Made by a program: the position numbers and the translations under genes
The notes under the pieces: model-generated
Seen by the model: the letters and a program-made list of their open reading frames with translations, nothing else
Told to the model about the DNA's origin: nothing
Database searches by the model: none
In this document: in pieces, positions 1 to 9,366 of the stretch
How positions within the stretch are numbered: the stretch's first letter is position 1
How the letters are laid out: each line of letters opens with the position of its first letter
NCBI GenBank assembly: GCA_028706655.1
Contig: JAQTVW010000004.1
Span: 1 to 40,456, forward strand
Reading direction: 5' to 3'
DNA: 40,456 nt
Source: Dehalococcoidales bacterium
Lineage (GTDB): Bacteria > Chloroflexota > Dehalococcoidia > Dehalococcoidales > RBG-16-60-22

Positions 1-1652
1 GTGGGATTGATTTCATTGGCGGCTTTGCAGTCCATCCAGTTGTAGGAACCGCAGAGCCCCGTCCGTTCCGGACTGATAACACAGACATGGCTGGGGGCGA
101 ACGACTGGCACAGGGTACAGGAATAGTACATCTCCGTCGTTTCGTCAGTCATGCCTTCAATTCTGGCGTCTCTGATACGGTATACATCTCTCGCCTTGGC
201 GAGTGTTTCATCCACCTTGGCGGAATCGGTATAAATTTTAACTTGCAATTTGTCGAAGATGCGCCCGAAGTCCTGGTGCAGTTTGGCATGGAGCAGGGTG
301 CCGATATGCTTGAGCCGGAAGCCCTTCTCGACTGATTGTTTGCTGATGCGAATCCAGGCAATATCTCTCTGCCCGATGTGCATCACGCCCTGGGCGTAGT
401 TGATAAGATGATGTATCTGGCGTTCCAGGATAGGTTCGTAATCTTCCTGCATCTGGCGTCCGGCTACTTCCACGGCAATAGCCATGGGAAGTTTGGAACC
501 CGGCTGGACATCGGTCAGTTCCGGCCCGATAACTTCAATCTTGCCGTCTTCCACTTCGTCCATGCGCTTGCTGGTGACCCATTCCACCATATGCGTGCGC
601 CCGCCGCCGCATTCCAGGTAGATGTCATCGCCGCGGACACGTTCGCCCTCGAAAGCGGGACCGAAGGCGACCGGGATGGGTACTTCCGCGACATTGACTT
701 TAAGACCCCTGACCTCGATGGCTTTCGCCACTATCTGGTCGTGGGGGATATTGGAGACGACATGCTCGTAGGTGGTGATACCGGTCGGCAGGATTTGCGG
801 GATAGGCGTATCGGCGATGGTCGGGAAGCCGAAGTTGATGGCGCCGGCGGCGTTGGCATACCATTCGTCGGTGACATAGCCCAGCGGCAGCGCGAAGGCG
901 AAGACGCGGTCTTTGTTATAGATAAGCACCTTGCGGAAATCGCCCGGTTCGATACCGCCGAAGGAAAGGGCGGCGCGCGTGGCGAATCCGGCGGCAAAGA
1001 CCGTCGCCGAAACATCCGGCCCGAAGGAGACCAGCCGCGTCGGCCAGCCGATTTGCACGCCCGCTTCCACCAGTTGTTCGGAGAAGCGTTTGCCGTTGTA
1101 TTCCGCGGACATGAAAACGTAGATGTTCTTCTGCTGGAGTTCCTGGGCAATCTTGGCGGCGATTTCCTTGGTCGGCGCCGCGCCGAGCACGGCGGCAAAA
1201 CCGGGTGCCGTGCCGTCCACAAACTCGATGCCGCGCTTGCGGAGGATGACATCATCGGCGGCGCCGAGCCAGATATTCTCTTCGGTGACGTCTTCGCCCC
1301 TCAGGTAGAAGTTCGGCTGCTCCAGGTAGCGGATAGCCTCGATGACTTCCTCGGCGAAGAACGTGACCATGCCCGCATCCAGCGCGGGACCGAGATAGGG
1401 CAGCGGGTGGGTCTCTTTGACCGGCGGCGGGAGAATCTGCTTGCACTTCTTGATAAGCTTCTCCATATCGCCGAGCTTTTCTATCTTCATGCCCAGGATG
1501 CCGTAGATGACGGGCAGGTAGTAGGCGGTATTGGGAAAGCCTACCGGCTCGTTGGGGCCGTGCTTTTCCATCGCCAGCTTCCATTTTTCTTCCGCCTGGG
1601 CGACAATTTTGTGCGCTCCTCGAATCACTGCGGATGCAATTATCTTAGACAT
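1..1652 (-). CDS. acsB: CO-methylating acetyl-CoA synthase (ACS, AcsB), 3' end beyond the window
   Basis: Manual reverse-strand translation from ATG at 1652 (MSKIIASAVIRGAHKIVAQAEEKW...) stays in frame to the edge. It ends in the A-cluster motif ...EMYYSCTLCQSFAPSHVCVISPERTGLCGSYNWMDCKAANEINP. The first cluster Cys is about residue 512, so the bacterial N-terminal domain is present. The ORF track omits it because it has no stop inside the window. Confidence 0.96.
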   Translation of the reverse strand, partial: MSKIIASAVIRGAHKIVAQAEEKWKLAMEKHGPNEPVGFPNTAYYLPVIYGILGMKIEKLGDMEKLIKKCKQILPPPVKETHPLPYLGPALDAGMVTFFAEEVIEAIRYLEQPNFYLRGEDVTEENIWLGAADDVILRKRGIEFVDGTAPGFAAVLGAAPTKEIAAKIAQELQQKNIYVFMSAEYNGKRFSEQLVEAGVQIGWPTRLVSFGPDVSATVFAAGFATRAALSFGGIEPGDFRKVLIYNKDRVFAFALPLGYVTDEWYANAAGAINFGFPTIADTPIPQILPTGITTYEHVVSNIPHDQIVAKAIEVRGLKVNVAEVPIPVAFGPAFEGERVRGDDIYLECGGGRTHMVEWVTSKRMDEVEDGKIEVIGPELTDVQPGSKLPMAIAVEVAGRQMQEDYEPILERQIHHLINYAQGVMHIGQRDIAWIRISKQSVEKGFRLKHIGTLLHAKLHQDFGRIFDKLQVKIYTDSAKVDETLAKARDVYRIRDARIEGMTDETTEMYYSCTLCQSFAPSHVCVISPERTGLCGSYNWMDCKAANEINP

Positions 1653-1683
1653 TGTCTTGTTCTCCTAATTCTTATCGCCGGCG

Positions 1684-3651
1684 TTAGACCGCATCGAGCT
1701 CGCGGCGCATTGCCATATCGTAAAGGACACGCTCGCGGGACTTGTCAATGCCCAGAGCCTTGCGCTTCTTATCTATGTGCTCAATCATCAGTTTCGCCGC
1801 CTGTACCGGGTCGGGCTGGAAGTCCCACTTGCCGCCGTACATCTCTTCCATGTCTTTGAACAGGTGGTTGGTGAACTCACCGCTGCCGAGCGTAGGCCAG
1901 GTGGTGCCGAATACGGTGTACATGCCGGAAGCGACAAAGTACTGCCCGATGGCGATTGCCTTTTCGCTCATCCATTCCGGAGCGGCACCGGCGGCAGGCA
2001 GATCGCTGATATCATCGCCCAGTCCGCCATCTTTGACGACGGCGGTAGCGGCGATGAGGATGCGGCTGTTATCGACACAGGCGCCCATGTGGAGCACCGG
2101 CGGGATGCCGACTGTCTCGCATATCTCGGCGAGGCCGGGTCCGCAGAACTGTTTGGCGGCTTCGGGCACCATGAGCCCGGCTTTAGCCGCCGCCATCGCG
2201 CCGCAGCCTGTGGAGAGCACTAGAACATCGTTCTTGATAAGCTCTTTTATCATAGCGACGTGGGCGCCGTCGTGGGTGGTGCGGGCGTTGTTGCAGCCGA
2301 CGACTCCGGCTAAGCCCCGGATTCTGCCGTTGATGATGTTATCGTTGAGAGGACGGTATGACGCGCGGAAGAGACCGCCGAGCAGATAGTTGATGGTCTC
2401 ATGGCTGAAACCCGCGATGAGAGGGGTTTTTATGTTGGGAATTCTGACATTCTTGCCGCGGTTAGGGTAGTTATCAACAGCGGCTTTGATGATGGCTTTG
2501 GCGGACTCTCTGGGGTTGTGCTCATCAAACTGCATATGGGTGGCCCCCGTAATCTTGGCGCGTTCATCAGTGGTGATGAGTTTGGTATGGAAACAGCGGG
2601 CGACTTCCTGGAGCCCCTGCATGATGCACTGCACATCGACGACCATTGCTTCAACCGCGCCGGTGACAATCGCCAGTTCCTGCTGCAGGTAGTTGCCGAC
2701 AATCGGTACGCCATGCCGCATCATAATCTCATTGGCGGTGCAGCACATGCCCGCCAGGTTGATGCCCTTGGCGCCTTTGGATTCGGCGTACTTGATAAGC
2801 TCGGGGTCCTGGCTTTCTACTGCCAGCATCTCGGCGAGCGCCGGTTCATGCCCGTGGATAATGACGTTAACCATGTCCTCTTTAAGCACGCCGAGGTTAA
2901 TTTCGCTTAATGTTGGTGTGGGTGTTCCGAACATGCAGTCCTGGATTTCGGTGGCAATCATGCTGCCGCCCCAGCCGTCCGCCAGCGCTGCCCTTGTACC
3001 CTGCAGCATGATGTTCTTGTAGTCCTGGTCGACGCCCATATGGGTGCGGTGCATCAGTTCGACGACTTCGCGGTCGATACCGCGCGGCACGACGCCCAGC
3101 TTGCGCCATAGTTCCTGGCGCTTGACCGGGGCATTCTTGATAAAGGCTAATTCGCCGTCCTGTTTGCCAAATTCTTTTTCGCAGACTTTAGCAACATCGA
3201 GGGCGATTTCCTCGTTCTTGCGGTTGCCGATTTCCACGCCGAGGTCGAGCGCCAATTTGAGGAGCTTTTGCTCGTCTTTGATGGCGAAGTCCTTGGTCTT
3301 GCCCTCCGCCATAAGTTTGAAAGCCTCGACGACACGTCTGCCGTGGTCGCTGTGGGAAGCGGTACCGGCGGCTATCTTGCGGGCGAAATTGCGCGCCGCG
3401 ATAGTCTCCGCGGTCGCACCGCAAACGCCCGTGCGCAGGGCATGCTCTTCAGGGGTCTCGGTCTTGTTTTTCGCCAGCGGCACCCGGCAGGGTCCCATAG
3501 CGCAGTTACTGCAGCAGCTGCCTTCTCCGCCGATGGGGCAGGGTTTCATCTGCGCAGCGCGGTCAAAGACCGTCCGTACCTTTTCCTGAGCGGCTTTTTC
3601 CAGCATCTCGTTCGTTGCGGCGTCAATACTCTTTATTTCTTTTTCTACCAT
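1684..3651 (-). CDS. cooS: Ni-containing anaerobic CO dehydrogenase catalytic subunit
   Basis: N-terminal D/B cluster motif PCPIGGEGSCCSNCAMGPCR; C-cluster region motifs HGHEP, GMCCTANE, VDVQCIMQ, VGCNNARTTHDGAH, LSTGCGA, HMGACVDNSR. ATG at 3651 follows GAGAGGTGAGG; the track's GTG at 3660 is an alternative. Confidence 0.96.
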   Translation of the reverse strand: MVEKEIKSIDAATNEMLEKAAQEKVRTVFDRAAQMKPCPIGGEGSCCSNCAMGPCRVPLAKNKTETPEEHALRTGVCGATAETIAARNFARKIAAGTASHSDHGRRVVEAFKLMAEGKTKDFAIKDEQKLLKLALDLGVEIGNRKNEEIALDVAKVCEKEFGKQDGELAFIKNAPVKRQELWRKLGVVPRGIDREVVELMHRTHMGVDQDYKNIMLQGTRAALADGWGGSMIATEIQDCMFGTPTPTLSEINLGVLKEDMVNVIIHGHEPALAEMLAVESQDPELIKYAESKGAKGINLAGMCCTANEIMMRHGVPIVGNYLQQELAIVTGAVEAMVVDVQCIMQGLQEVARCFHTKLITTDERAKITGATHMQFDEHNPRESAKAIIKAAVDNYPNRGKNVRIPNIKTPLIAGFSHETINYLLGGLFRASYRPLNDNIINGRIRGLAGVVGCNNARTTHDGAHVAMIKELIKNDVLVLSTGCGAMAAAKAGLMVPEAAKQFCGPGLAEICETVGIPPVLHMGACVDNSRILIAATAVVKDGGLGDDISDLPAAGAAPEWMSEKAIAIGQYFVASGMYTVFGTTWPTLGSGEFTNHLFKDMEEMYGGKWDFQPDPVQAAKLMIEHIDKKRKALGIDKSRERVLYDMAMRRELDAV

Positions 3652-3669
3652 TGTCCTCACCTCTCCCGA

Positions 3670-4611
3670 TTAACCGGTGGTCAAATCCGTAATCATCTCA
3701 CGGATTAATTTGATTGCTTCCGGATGTCTCATGACTAAAATATCCGCGCCTGCCAGAAGCAAGAGCATCGCGGACATTGATTCCAATATAATGCCCCTCT
3801 TTTTGGCATCGCCCATCGCGGGGTCGTCGGCTATTTTAGCCTCTTTGGTCTTCCACGATTCTTTAGCGATGTTGCAGATAATGGGGAATTGGAGTTTATC
3901 GTCCTGCTGGGTCAGGGCAGCCATGCGCATTCGTTCCATTACCGAGTAACAGTATTCGATGCCGTACCCGATGCCGCTCACCGTGGGGTCCATGATGAGC
4001 AGATTGTCCGGCACGCCCAGATTACCGAGCAGGATATTAAGTTGTTTCGCCAGGTTAATATCAATTGGCGACGAAGCAGCTACCGTCTGGTTGTAACCGA
4101 TAGCGGCAGCGCCGATTTTCTTGTGGTCGCCTTCTTCAACAGGCCCGATGATGAGGCGCTTATCCTGGCAAAGCTCCGTAACCCGGCGCATCACCTCGGT
4201 GTCTTTTTCGTGGTTGGCGGTGCCCCAGACTATCAGGGGAACATCGATGGCATCCGCCACCTTCTTGACGACCTGCGCCGCTTCCTCAGCCCCGCGGTTC
4301 ATTCCGTTAGGATCGGTGCTGGCAAGCTGCAGGCAGATCATCTCCGCGCCGTAATCCTTGATGCACTTCTGCGCCCAGGCTACAGGGTCGCCGGTGACGC
4401 CGCTGAATGGTTCCAGAGCGGCGGGCGCCCATTCTTCCGGCGGAGCATCATACACTTCCATCGCGATTTTGGGTTTATTGGGCATGGCGCCTTCAAACAG
4501 ATAAAACGGATAGGCGCTCTCGCCGCCAATGGTGACGACCTTGTCACCCTTGCCCAGTTTTATCTCTTTAATCTTGCCGGTATACGTTGTCTTCGGGATT
4601 TCCAGAGCCAT
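3670..4611 (-). CDS. acsD: Corrinoid iron-sulfur protein small (delta) subunit of CODH/ACS
   Basis: MALEIPKTTYTGKIKEIKLG...YPFYLFEGAMPNKPKIAMEVYD..., TIM-barrel AcsD/CdhD family pattern. Strong RBS AAGGAGGG; flanked by CODH/ACS genes. Confidence 0.94.
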   Translation of the reverse strand: MALEIPKTTYTGKIKEIKLGKGDKVVTIGGESAYPFYLFEGAMPNKPKIAMEVYDAPPEEWAPAALEPFSGVTGDPVAWAQKCIKDYGAEMICLQLASTDPNGMNRGAEEAAQVVKKVADAIDVPLIVWGTANHEKDTEVMRRVTELCQDKRLIIGPVEEGDHKKIGAAAIGYNQTVAASSPIDINLAKQLNILLGNLGVPDNLLIMDPTVSGIGYGIEYCYSVMERMRMAALTQQDDKLQFPIICNIAKESWKTKEAKIADDPAMGDAKKRGIILESMSAMLLLLAGADILVMRHPEAIKLIREMITDLTTG

Positions 4612-4620
4612 CTTCCCTCC

Positions 4621-4842
4621 TTAAGCCGGATTCTTGCGTTTTTCGCTGCCGAACCACTCTTTGCTATACCAGTACCGTTCACCGGAACGCAGGTACTTAA
4701 GTCTCTCCTCGCGGCTGTCCAGTTTCTGGCGCCATTGCCCGGCTTGTTCGCCCTGTGGCTCGCCGGATTCATACGTAGCGCCGAGCACTTCTACCTTGTC
4801 ACGGTTCGGGGCACTTTTCTGTTCGATTTTGTATTCCGCCAT
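4621..4842 (-). CDS. Small uncharacterised highly charged protein in the Wood-Ljungdahl operon
   Basis: MAEYKIEQKSAPNRDKVEVLGATYESGEPQGEQAGQWRQKLDSREERLKYLRSGERYWYSKEWFGSEKRKNPA. RBS GGAGG upstream of ATG 4842; stop abuts the acsD RBS; co-directional in a tight operon. Confidence 0.75.
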   Translation of the reverse strand: MAEYKIEQKSAPNRDKVEVLGATYESGEPQGEQAGQWRQKLDSREERLKYLRSGERYWYSKEWFGSEKRKNPA

Positions 4843-4865
4843 ATCCACCCTCCTGCGAGAAATAG

Positions 4866-5741
4866 TTACCTTAAACCAGCCGCCAAAATTGCTGCTTTTA
4901 TTGTGTTGGACATCAGCATCGTAACGGTCATGGGACCGATGCCGCCGGGAACAGGAGTAATCGCTTCCGCTTTCCGGGCTATCGCGGGGAAGTCAAGGTC
5001 GCCGACGAGTATTTCTTTTTCCTGACCCGGCTGTTTGATATAGTTTGCGCCAAAATCTATCGCAATAACGCCTTCTTTTACCATTTCGGCGGTAATAAAG
5101 TTCGGTTTGTTGACCGCTACTATTATTATATCAGCTTGTTTTGTGTAATGCGAAAGTCCCGGATTATCCGGGGGCACCAGTGTCACCGTAGCGCCTGTCT
5201 TTTCCTGCGCCCAGAGAGAAGCCAGCGGCTTGCCCACCAGGTTGTCTATGTTGACGATGACGGCATGCTTACCTTTCAGGCTATACCGGTAACGGCGCAG
5301 GATTTCATCGATGCCGGCGGGAGTGGCAGGCAGAAATGCTTCTTGCCCCAGCCATGCCTTGCCCACGTTGGCGGGATTGAAGCCATCCACGTCTTTCCGG
5401 GGCAGCACCGCGTTGAGCACCCGGTTTTCATCGACATGGGTGGGGAGGGGAAGCTGGACGAAGATACCGTGTATCGCGGGGTCGGCATTCAGCTTCGTAA
5501 TCTCGGAGAGCAGCGCCGCTTCGCTGATTTCAACGGGCAAACGGAGCATGTTGGACTTGATACCCAGCGCCTCGGCGGCTTTCTCCTTGAGCTTGACATA
5601 ACTCGCTGAGCCGGGATTTTCTCCCACGAGCACCCCAGCGATGCCCGGAGTTATGCCGCGTTCCCTCAGGGCGATAACCTGCTGCGCCAGTTCCGCTTTG
5701 ATATCTGCGGAGGTCTTCTTGCCGTCAAGGATGACCGCCAT
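4866..5741 (-). CDS. folD: FolD paralog 1 (methylene-THF dehydrogenase/cyclohydrolase family), cyclohydrolase Lys retained
   Basis: FolD motifs SYVKLKEKAAEALGI, VQLPLPTH, KDVDGFNP, ITPVPGGIGPMT. The nucleotide loop is atypical (VNIDNLVGKP). Confidence 0.93.
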   Translation of the reverse strand: MAVILDGKKTSADIKAELAQQVIALRERGITPGIAGVLVGENPGSASYVKLKEKAAEALGIKSNMLRLPVEISEAALLSEITKLNADPAIHGIFVQLPLPTHVDENRVLNAVLPRKDVDGFNPANVGKAWLGQEAFLPATPAGIDEILRRYRYSLKGKHAVIVNIDNLVGKPLASLWAQEKTGATVTLVPPDNPGLSHYTKQADIIIVAVNKPNFITAEMVKEGVIAIDFGANYIKQPGQEKEILVGDLDFPAIARKAEAITPVPGGIGPMTVTMLMSNTIKAAILAAGLR

Positions 5742-5742
5742 G

Positions 5743-6597
5743 TTATTTGCTTAACCTCTCCGCGGCCTGTACTGTATGCGCCAGCAGGATGGTGGTCGTG
5801 ACCGCGCCCACGCCGCCCGGAACCGGAGTAATCATGCCGGCAACCTGGCTGACCTCATCGAAGTCCATGTCTCCGCTGAGCTTGCCGTCCGCGCCGCGGC
5901 TGACGCCGACATCAATCACGACTGCTCCGGGACTGACGACATCCTTCTTAATCATTTTCGGCTTGCCGACAGCGCTGACCAGGATTTCGGCGCGGCGGAA
6001 CTCCTCCGCAGGATTCTGGGTCTTATAATCGCAAAGAACGACCGTTGCCCAGCGATTGAGCAGCATAATGCCGGCGGTGCGCCCGATGTTGCCTGCCCCG
6101 CCGATGATGACCACGCGCTTACCTTCAATCGGGACATTGTAGCGGTCGAGCAGTTCAATAACCGCCGAAGGAGTGCAGGGCGCGAAGCCATCGGTCTCGC
6201 GCATCATCAACTTCGCCATGCTCAGGGGATTCAGACAATCGACATCTTTTTCCGTCGCCAGTAGTCTGAGGACGGTATTCTCATTTATATGCTTGGGCAG
6301 CGGGCGCTGGATGATGACACCCTGAAAGCGGGTGTCTTTGTTGAGGGCTTCAACCTGCTGCTCCAGCTTTTGCTGGGTAACATCAATCGGGAAATTGAAG
6401 GTCTCGGTATAGATGCCGAGTGCTTCACATGCTTTGGCAATCCCTTTCAGGTAGGACTGCGCGCCGGCGTCTTCCCCGACGGCAATCGCCGCCAGTCCGG
6501 TGTTGATGCCCTTTGCCTTGAGCGCGGCAATGCGGGGCTGTAACTCGGCGCGGATCTTTTCCGCTACGTCTTTACCACTGATTAACTGTGCAGTCAT
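5743..6597 (-). CDS. FolD paralog 2, likely methylene-THF dehydrogenase
   Basis: FolD motifs IIQRPLPKHINENTV, KDVDCLNP, PCTPSAVIELL, ITPVPGGVGAVTTT. Has SYLKGIAKAC (catalytic Lys position is Ile) and a Rossmann-like GGAGNIGR. Confidence 0.92.
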   Translation of the reverse strand: MTAQLISGKDVAEKIRAELQPRIAALKAKGINTGLAAIAVGEDAGAQSYLKGIAKACEALGIYTETFNFPIDVTQQKLEQQVEALNKDTRFQGVIIQRPLPKHINENTVLRLLATEKDVDCLNPLSMAKLMMRETDGFAPCTPSAVIELLDRYNVPIEGKRVVIIGGAGNIGRTAGIMLLNRWATVVLCDYKTQNPAEEFRRAEILVSAVGKPKMIKKDVVSPGAVVIDVGVSRGADGKLSGDMDFDEVSQVAGMITPVPGGVGAVTTTILLAHTVQAAERLSK

Positions 6598-6614
6598 GTT
6601 TTGGCTCCCTTCAA

Positions 6615-7379
6615 CTATTTATTTTTTAGTAATGAGTTCATCAAGGTATCTATCGCGCTCACCGCCGGCGAGTTGTCCGGCAAGTCGACAAGCGGCTTCA
6701 TCCCGAGGTCATATTCATATATCATCTTGTCCTGGGGGACGACAGCAGTTGGCTTGATGTCCAATCGCACCAATTCCGCTTCCACCTGCGGGTCGATGCT
6801 GCCCGCGGGAACCTGGTTGACCAGTACCGACTGGCGTTTGACATTCAAACGGAGTTCTTTAATCATATCGCGCACGCGGGCGATGGTGCGTACCCCTTTT
6901 ACCGAGTGATTGGAGACAAGGAGCATCTCATCGATATTTTGCGTGGTGCGGCGGCTGAGGTGTTCCATGCCCGCTTCGTTATCGATAACGACGAAGGCAT
7001 AGTTGCCGGAAAGTTGGTCGATGAACTTGCGCAGCATGAGGTTGGGGTAGCAATAGCACTCCGCACCCTCGCCCTTGCCCATGCTGAGCAGGTCCAGTCC
7101 TTTGGCTTCGACAATCGCTTCGTTCAATTTGAAGTCGAGATAGTGTTCCTTGGTCATCCCCTGCGGAATCTGGATCTTTTCTTTCTGGAATTCATCGAGG
7201 ATAAGCCCTACGGTCTTGCCGACGGCAATGCCCAGGCTCTCCCCGAGGTTGGCGTTGGGGTCGGCGTCTACAGCCAGGATGGGCGTGAGTCCTTTTTTCA
7301 GAAGGTAGCGGATGACCAGGGTAGTCAACGAGGTCTTCCCGCTGCCGCCTTTGCCCGCCACTGCAATACTTATCGTCAA
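6615..7379 (-). CDS. CooC/AcsF-type P-loop ATPase for CODH/ACS nickel maturation (copy 2)
   Basis: (M)TISIAVAGKGGSGKTSLTTLV..., VDADPNANLGESLG, CxC motif ECYCYPN. TTG start at 7379 directly after the acsV stop, RBS AAAGGA. The track start at 7517 overlaps acsV and is unlikely. Confidence 0.88.
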   Translation of the reverse strand: MTISIAVAGKGGSGKTSLTTLVIRYLLKKGLTPILAVDADPNANLGESLGIAVGKTVGLILDEFQKEKIQIPQGMTKEHYLDFKLNEAIVEAKGLDLLSMGKGEGAECYCYPNLMLRKFIDQLSGNYAFVVIDNEAGMEHLSRRTTQNIDEMLLVSNHSVKGVRTIARVRDMIKELRLNVKRQSVLVNQVPAGSIDPQVEAELVRLDIKPTAVVPQDKMIYEYDLGMKPLVDLPDNSPAVSAIDTLMNSLLKNK

Positions 7380-7380
7380 A

Positions 7381-9348
7381 TTATTTCCTTTTTCCGGTAT
7401 TCTTCTGCCGCTCGCTGAGTTTCCTTGTGACTTCAGGGAACACGTCAGCGTGGGTATGCGGCAGGAACATAGCGGCAGTATAGCTGTCCATGAAGTCGGC
7501 GCTGTCGCTGAGTTCAATGTTGGTCATCATGGCGGCGATGCGCCGCGAATCATCGAGCAGGTCGGTGGAGAAGGAGACCAGCCGTGCACCCAGCAAGGAG
7601 CCGTTGCCGACGAAGATAAAGCGGTCTTCGGGAAGCTCCGGCAGCAGTCCGATGGTGATGGCGCTTTTTATGTTCAGGTGGCTGCCGAAAGCGCCGGCGA
7701 TAATAACCTGGTCGAACGCGGCGCAACTGGTGCCGACGCTCTTGCTCAGGGTCTGGCAGCCGGCATACATCGCGGCTTTGGCGCGGATGAGGTTTTCAAT
7801 GTCAATCTCGGTCAGTACGATATCCCTGCCGATTTGTGTATCCGGCGCCCATGCCATGACGTACTCGTAGCCGTCTTCGCCGGTGCGGATACGTTTGGTG
7901 GGCAGGTTGTGCTGAAACTTGCCGTTCCGGGTAATGACACCGGCTTCCATCATGCGGGCGATGGTGTTAATCAGTCCCGAGCCGCAGATTCCCTTGGGTT
8001 TGGACTTGCCGATGACCCCGATTTTCGGCTCGTAGGTTTTTTCATCGATATCAAAATCTTCAATGGCGCCATCGGTGGCGACGATGCCGTGACGGATACC
8101 GCCGCCTTCAAACGCGGGTCCCGCCGAGCAGGACGCTGTCACCAGCCAATCCGAATTACCAATGACGATTTCGCCGTTGGTGCCGATATCCAGGAAGAAG
8201 GTCAGCTTGTTGCGCTGGTACATCCCCGTGCCGATGACGCCGGAAACAATGTCCCCGCCGACGTAGCTGGAAACAGCCGGGAAGACGAAGATGAGCGCAC
8301 CTTTTCTCAGATGGATACCCAGCGAACGCACCTCGACCGGGGGAAAAAAATTGGCGGCGGGAATGTAAGGCGCTAATCGGATATACTGCGGGTCGACGCC
8401 GAGCAGCAACTCTGTCATGGTGGTGTTGCCTGCCAGGGTCATGTGCCCGATGTCCTTCAGGTTGACCTGGCTCTTCGCCAGCAGATTGTCAATTACCTTG
8501 TTAATCGTATCAATAACGGCAGTTTGCAGCTTCTTGAGTCCGCCGGGCTTCTGCGCCTGCGCAATTCTTGTGATGACGTCCTGTCCGTACGGTATCTGCC
8601 CGTTAAACTCGATGCTGTCCGCGAGAATTTTACCTTTATTCAAATCGAGAAGCTGTCCGCAGACCGTAGTTGTGCCGATATCGAAAGCGAGGGCATAATG
8701 TCTTTCGCGGGTGTCGCCCGGCTCAACATTCACGATACGGAGGCGGCGCCCGTCATCCTTCCTGCCCTCGCGCACCGCGGTCGTCAGCAGCGTGACCGTG
8801 ACCCTCCAGTTTTTCCGGCGCACAATCCCGGGTAAAGTTTTCAGGATGTCAAAGTCCACGCCCACGTTCTTCAGTTTGTACTGCTGTTTGAGACCGCGCA
8901 GCAGGCGGGAAAGGTCGCTGGCGTTATCGGTCATGGTGGGAGGCGGTAACTCAAGGTAGAACTTGCTGAGCGGCGGTTTAAAGCGCCAGCCGGTGGCGAG
9001 CGCCGCCGAGACGTTCTTGCCTTCCCGGGCAACGATGGCACGCTCCAGACGCGATTCGACCGGCACATAGACTGTCAGGTCGGTAAGGACCCGGGTCTGG
9101 CACGCCTGGCGGACGCCGCGCCCGTATTCTTCATCCGAAATTCTGGTGGTGCGGGTCGTCTCGGCATCGCCCTTTTCAATCACGACCTTACAGGTACCGC
9201 AGGTGCCGCTGCCGCCGCAGGAGGCATGAAGACGCACCCCGGCGGCAATCGCAGCCTGCAGCAGATTTTCGCCCTTCGCCACGACAATATCGACATTATC
9301 GGGATTGAAATGGACGGTTACTTTTTTATGAGCTAAATCTTTCGCCAC
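7381..9348 (-). CDS. acsV: Reductive activator of corrinoid proteins (RACo/AcsV): N-terminal [2Fe-2S] domain plus ASKHA-like C-terminal domain
   Basis: Ferredoxin motif CGGSGTCGTCK...C; DIGTTTV, FLDIGTNGEIVIG and AGAFGSHLNI motifs; position in the operon. Confidence 0.93.
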   Translation of the reverse strand: MAKDLAHKKVTVHFNPDNVDIVVAKGENLLQAAIAAGVRLHASCGGSGTCGTCKVVIEKGDAETTRTTRISDEEYGRGVRQACQTRVLTDLTVYVPVESRLERAIVAREGKNVSAALATGWRFKPPLSKFYLELPPPTMTDNASDLSRLLRGLKQQYKLKNVGVDFDILKTLPGIVRRKNWRVTVTLLTTAVREGRKDDGRRLRIVNVEPGDTRERHYALAFDIGTTTVCGQLLDLNKGKILADSIEFNGQIPYGQDVITRIAQAQKPGGLKKLQTAVIDTINKVIDNLLAKSQVNLKDIGHMTLAGNTTMTELLLGVDPQYIRLAPYIPAANFFPPVEVRSLGIHLRKGALIFVFPAVSSYVGGDIVSGVIGTGMYQRNKLTFFLDIGTNGEIVIGNSDWLVTASCSAGPAFEGGGIRHGIVATDGAIEDFDIDEKTYEPKIGVIGKSKPKGICGSGLINTIARMMEAGVITRNGKFQHNLPTKRIRTGEDGYEYVMAWAPDTQIGRDIVLTEIDIENLIRAKAAMYAGCQTLSKSVGTSCAAFDQVIIAGAFGSHLNIKSAITIGLLPELPEDRFIFVGNGSLLGARLVSFSTDLLDDSRRIAAMMTNIELSDSADFMDSYTAAMFLPHTHADVFPEVTRKLSERQKNTGKRK

Positions 9349-9366
9349 CCGTTCTCCTGCTGGTAG

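Noticed and set aside
336-1859. 507-aa plus-strand ORF opposite acsB
   Set aside because: It is antisense to a clearly conserved gene (A-cluster motif in frame on the minus strand). GC-rich codon bias produces long opposite-strand ORFs.
3889-5025. 378-aa plus-strand ORF opposite acsD
   Set aside because: Antisense to acsD, the small ORF and the folD end; no family resemblance and low-complexity composition.
7380-7517. N-terminal extension of CooC2 in the ORF track (MNSATAPTSWTAI...)
   Set aside because: It overlaps the acsV coding end and has no family similarity; the P-loop protein starts at TTG 7379.
7312-8376. 354-aa plus-strand ORF opposite acsV
   Set aside because: Antisense shadow of acsV/cooC2.
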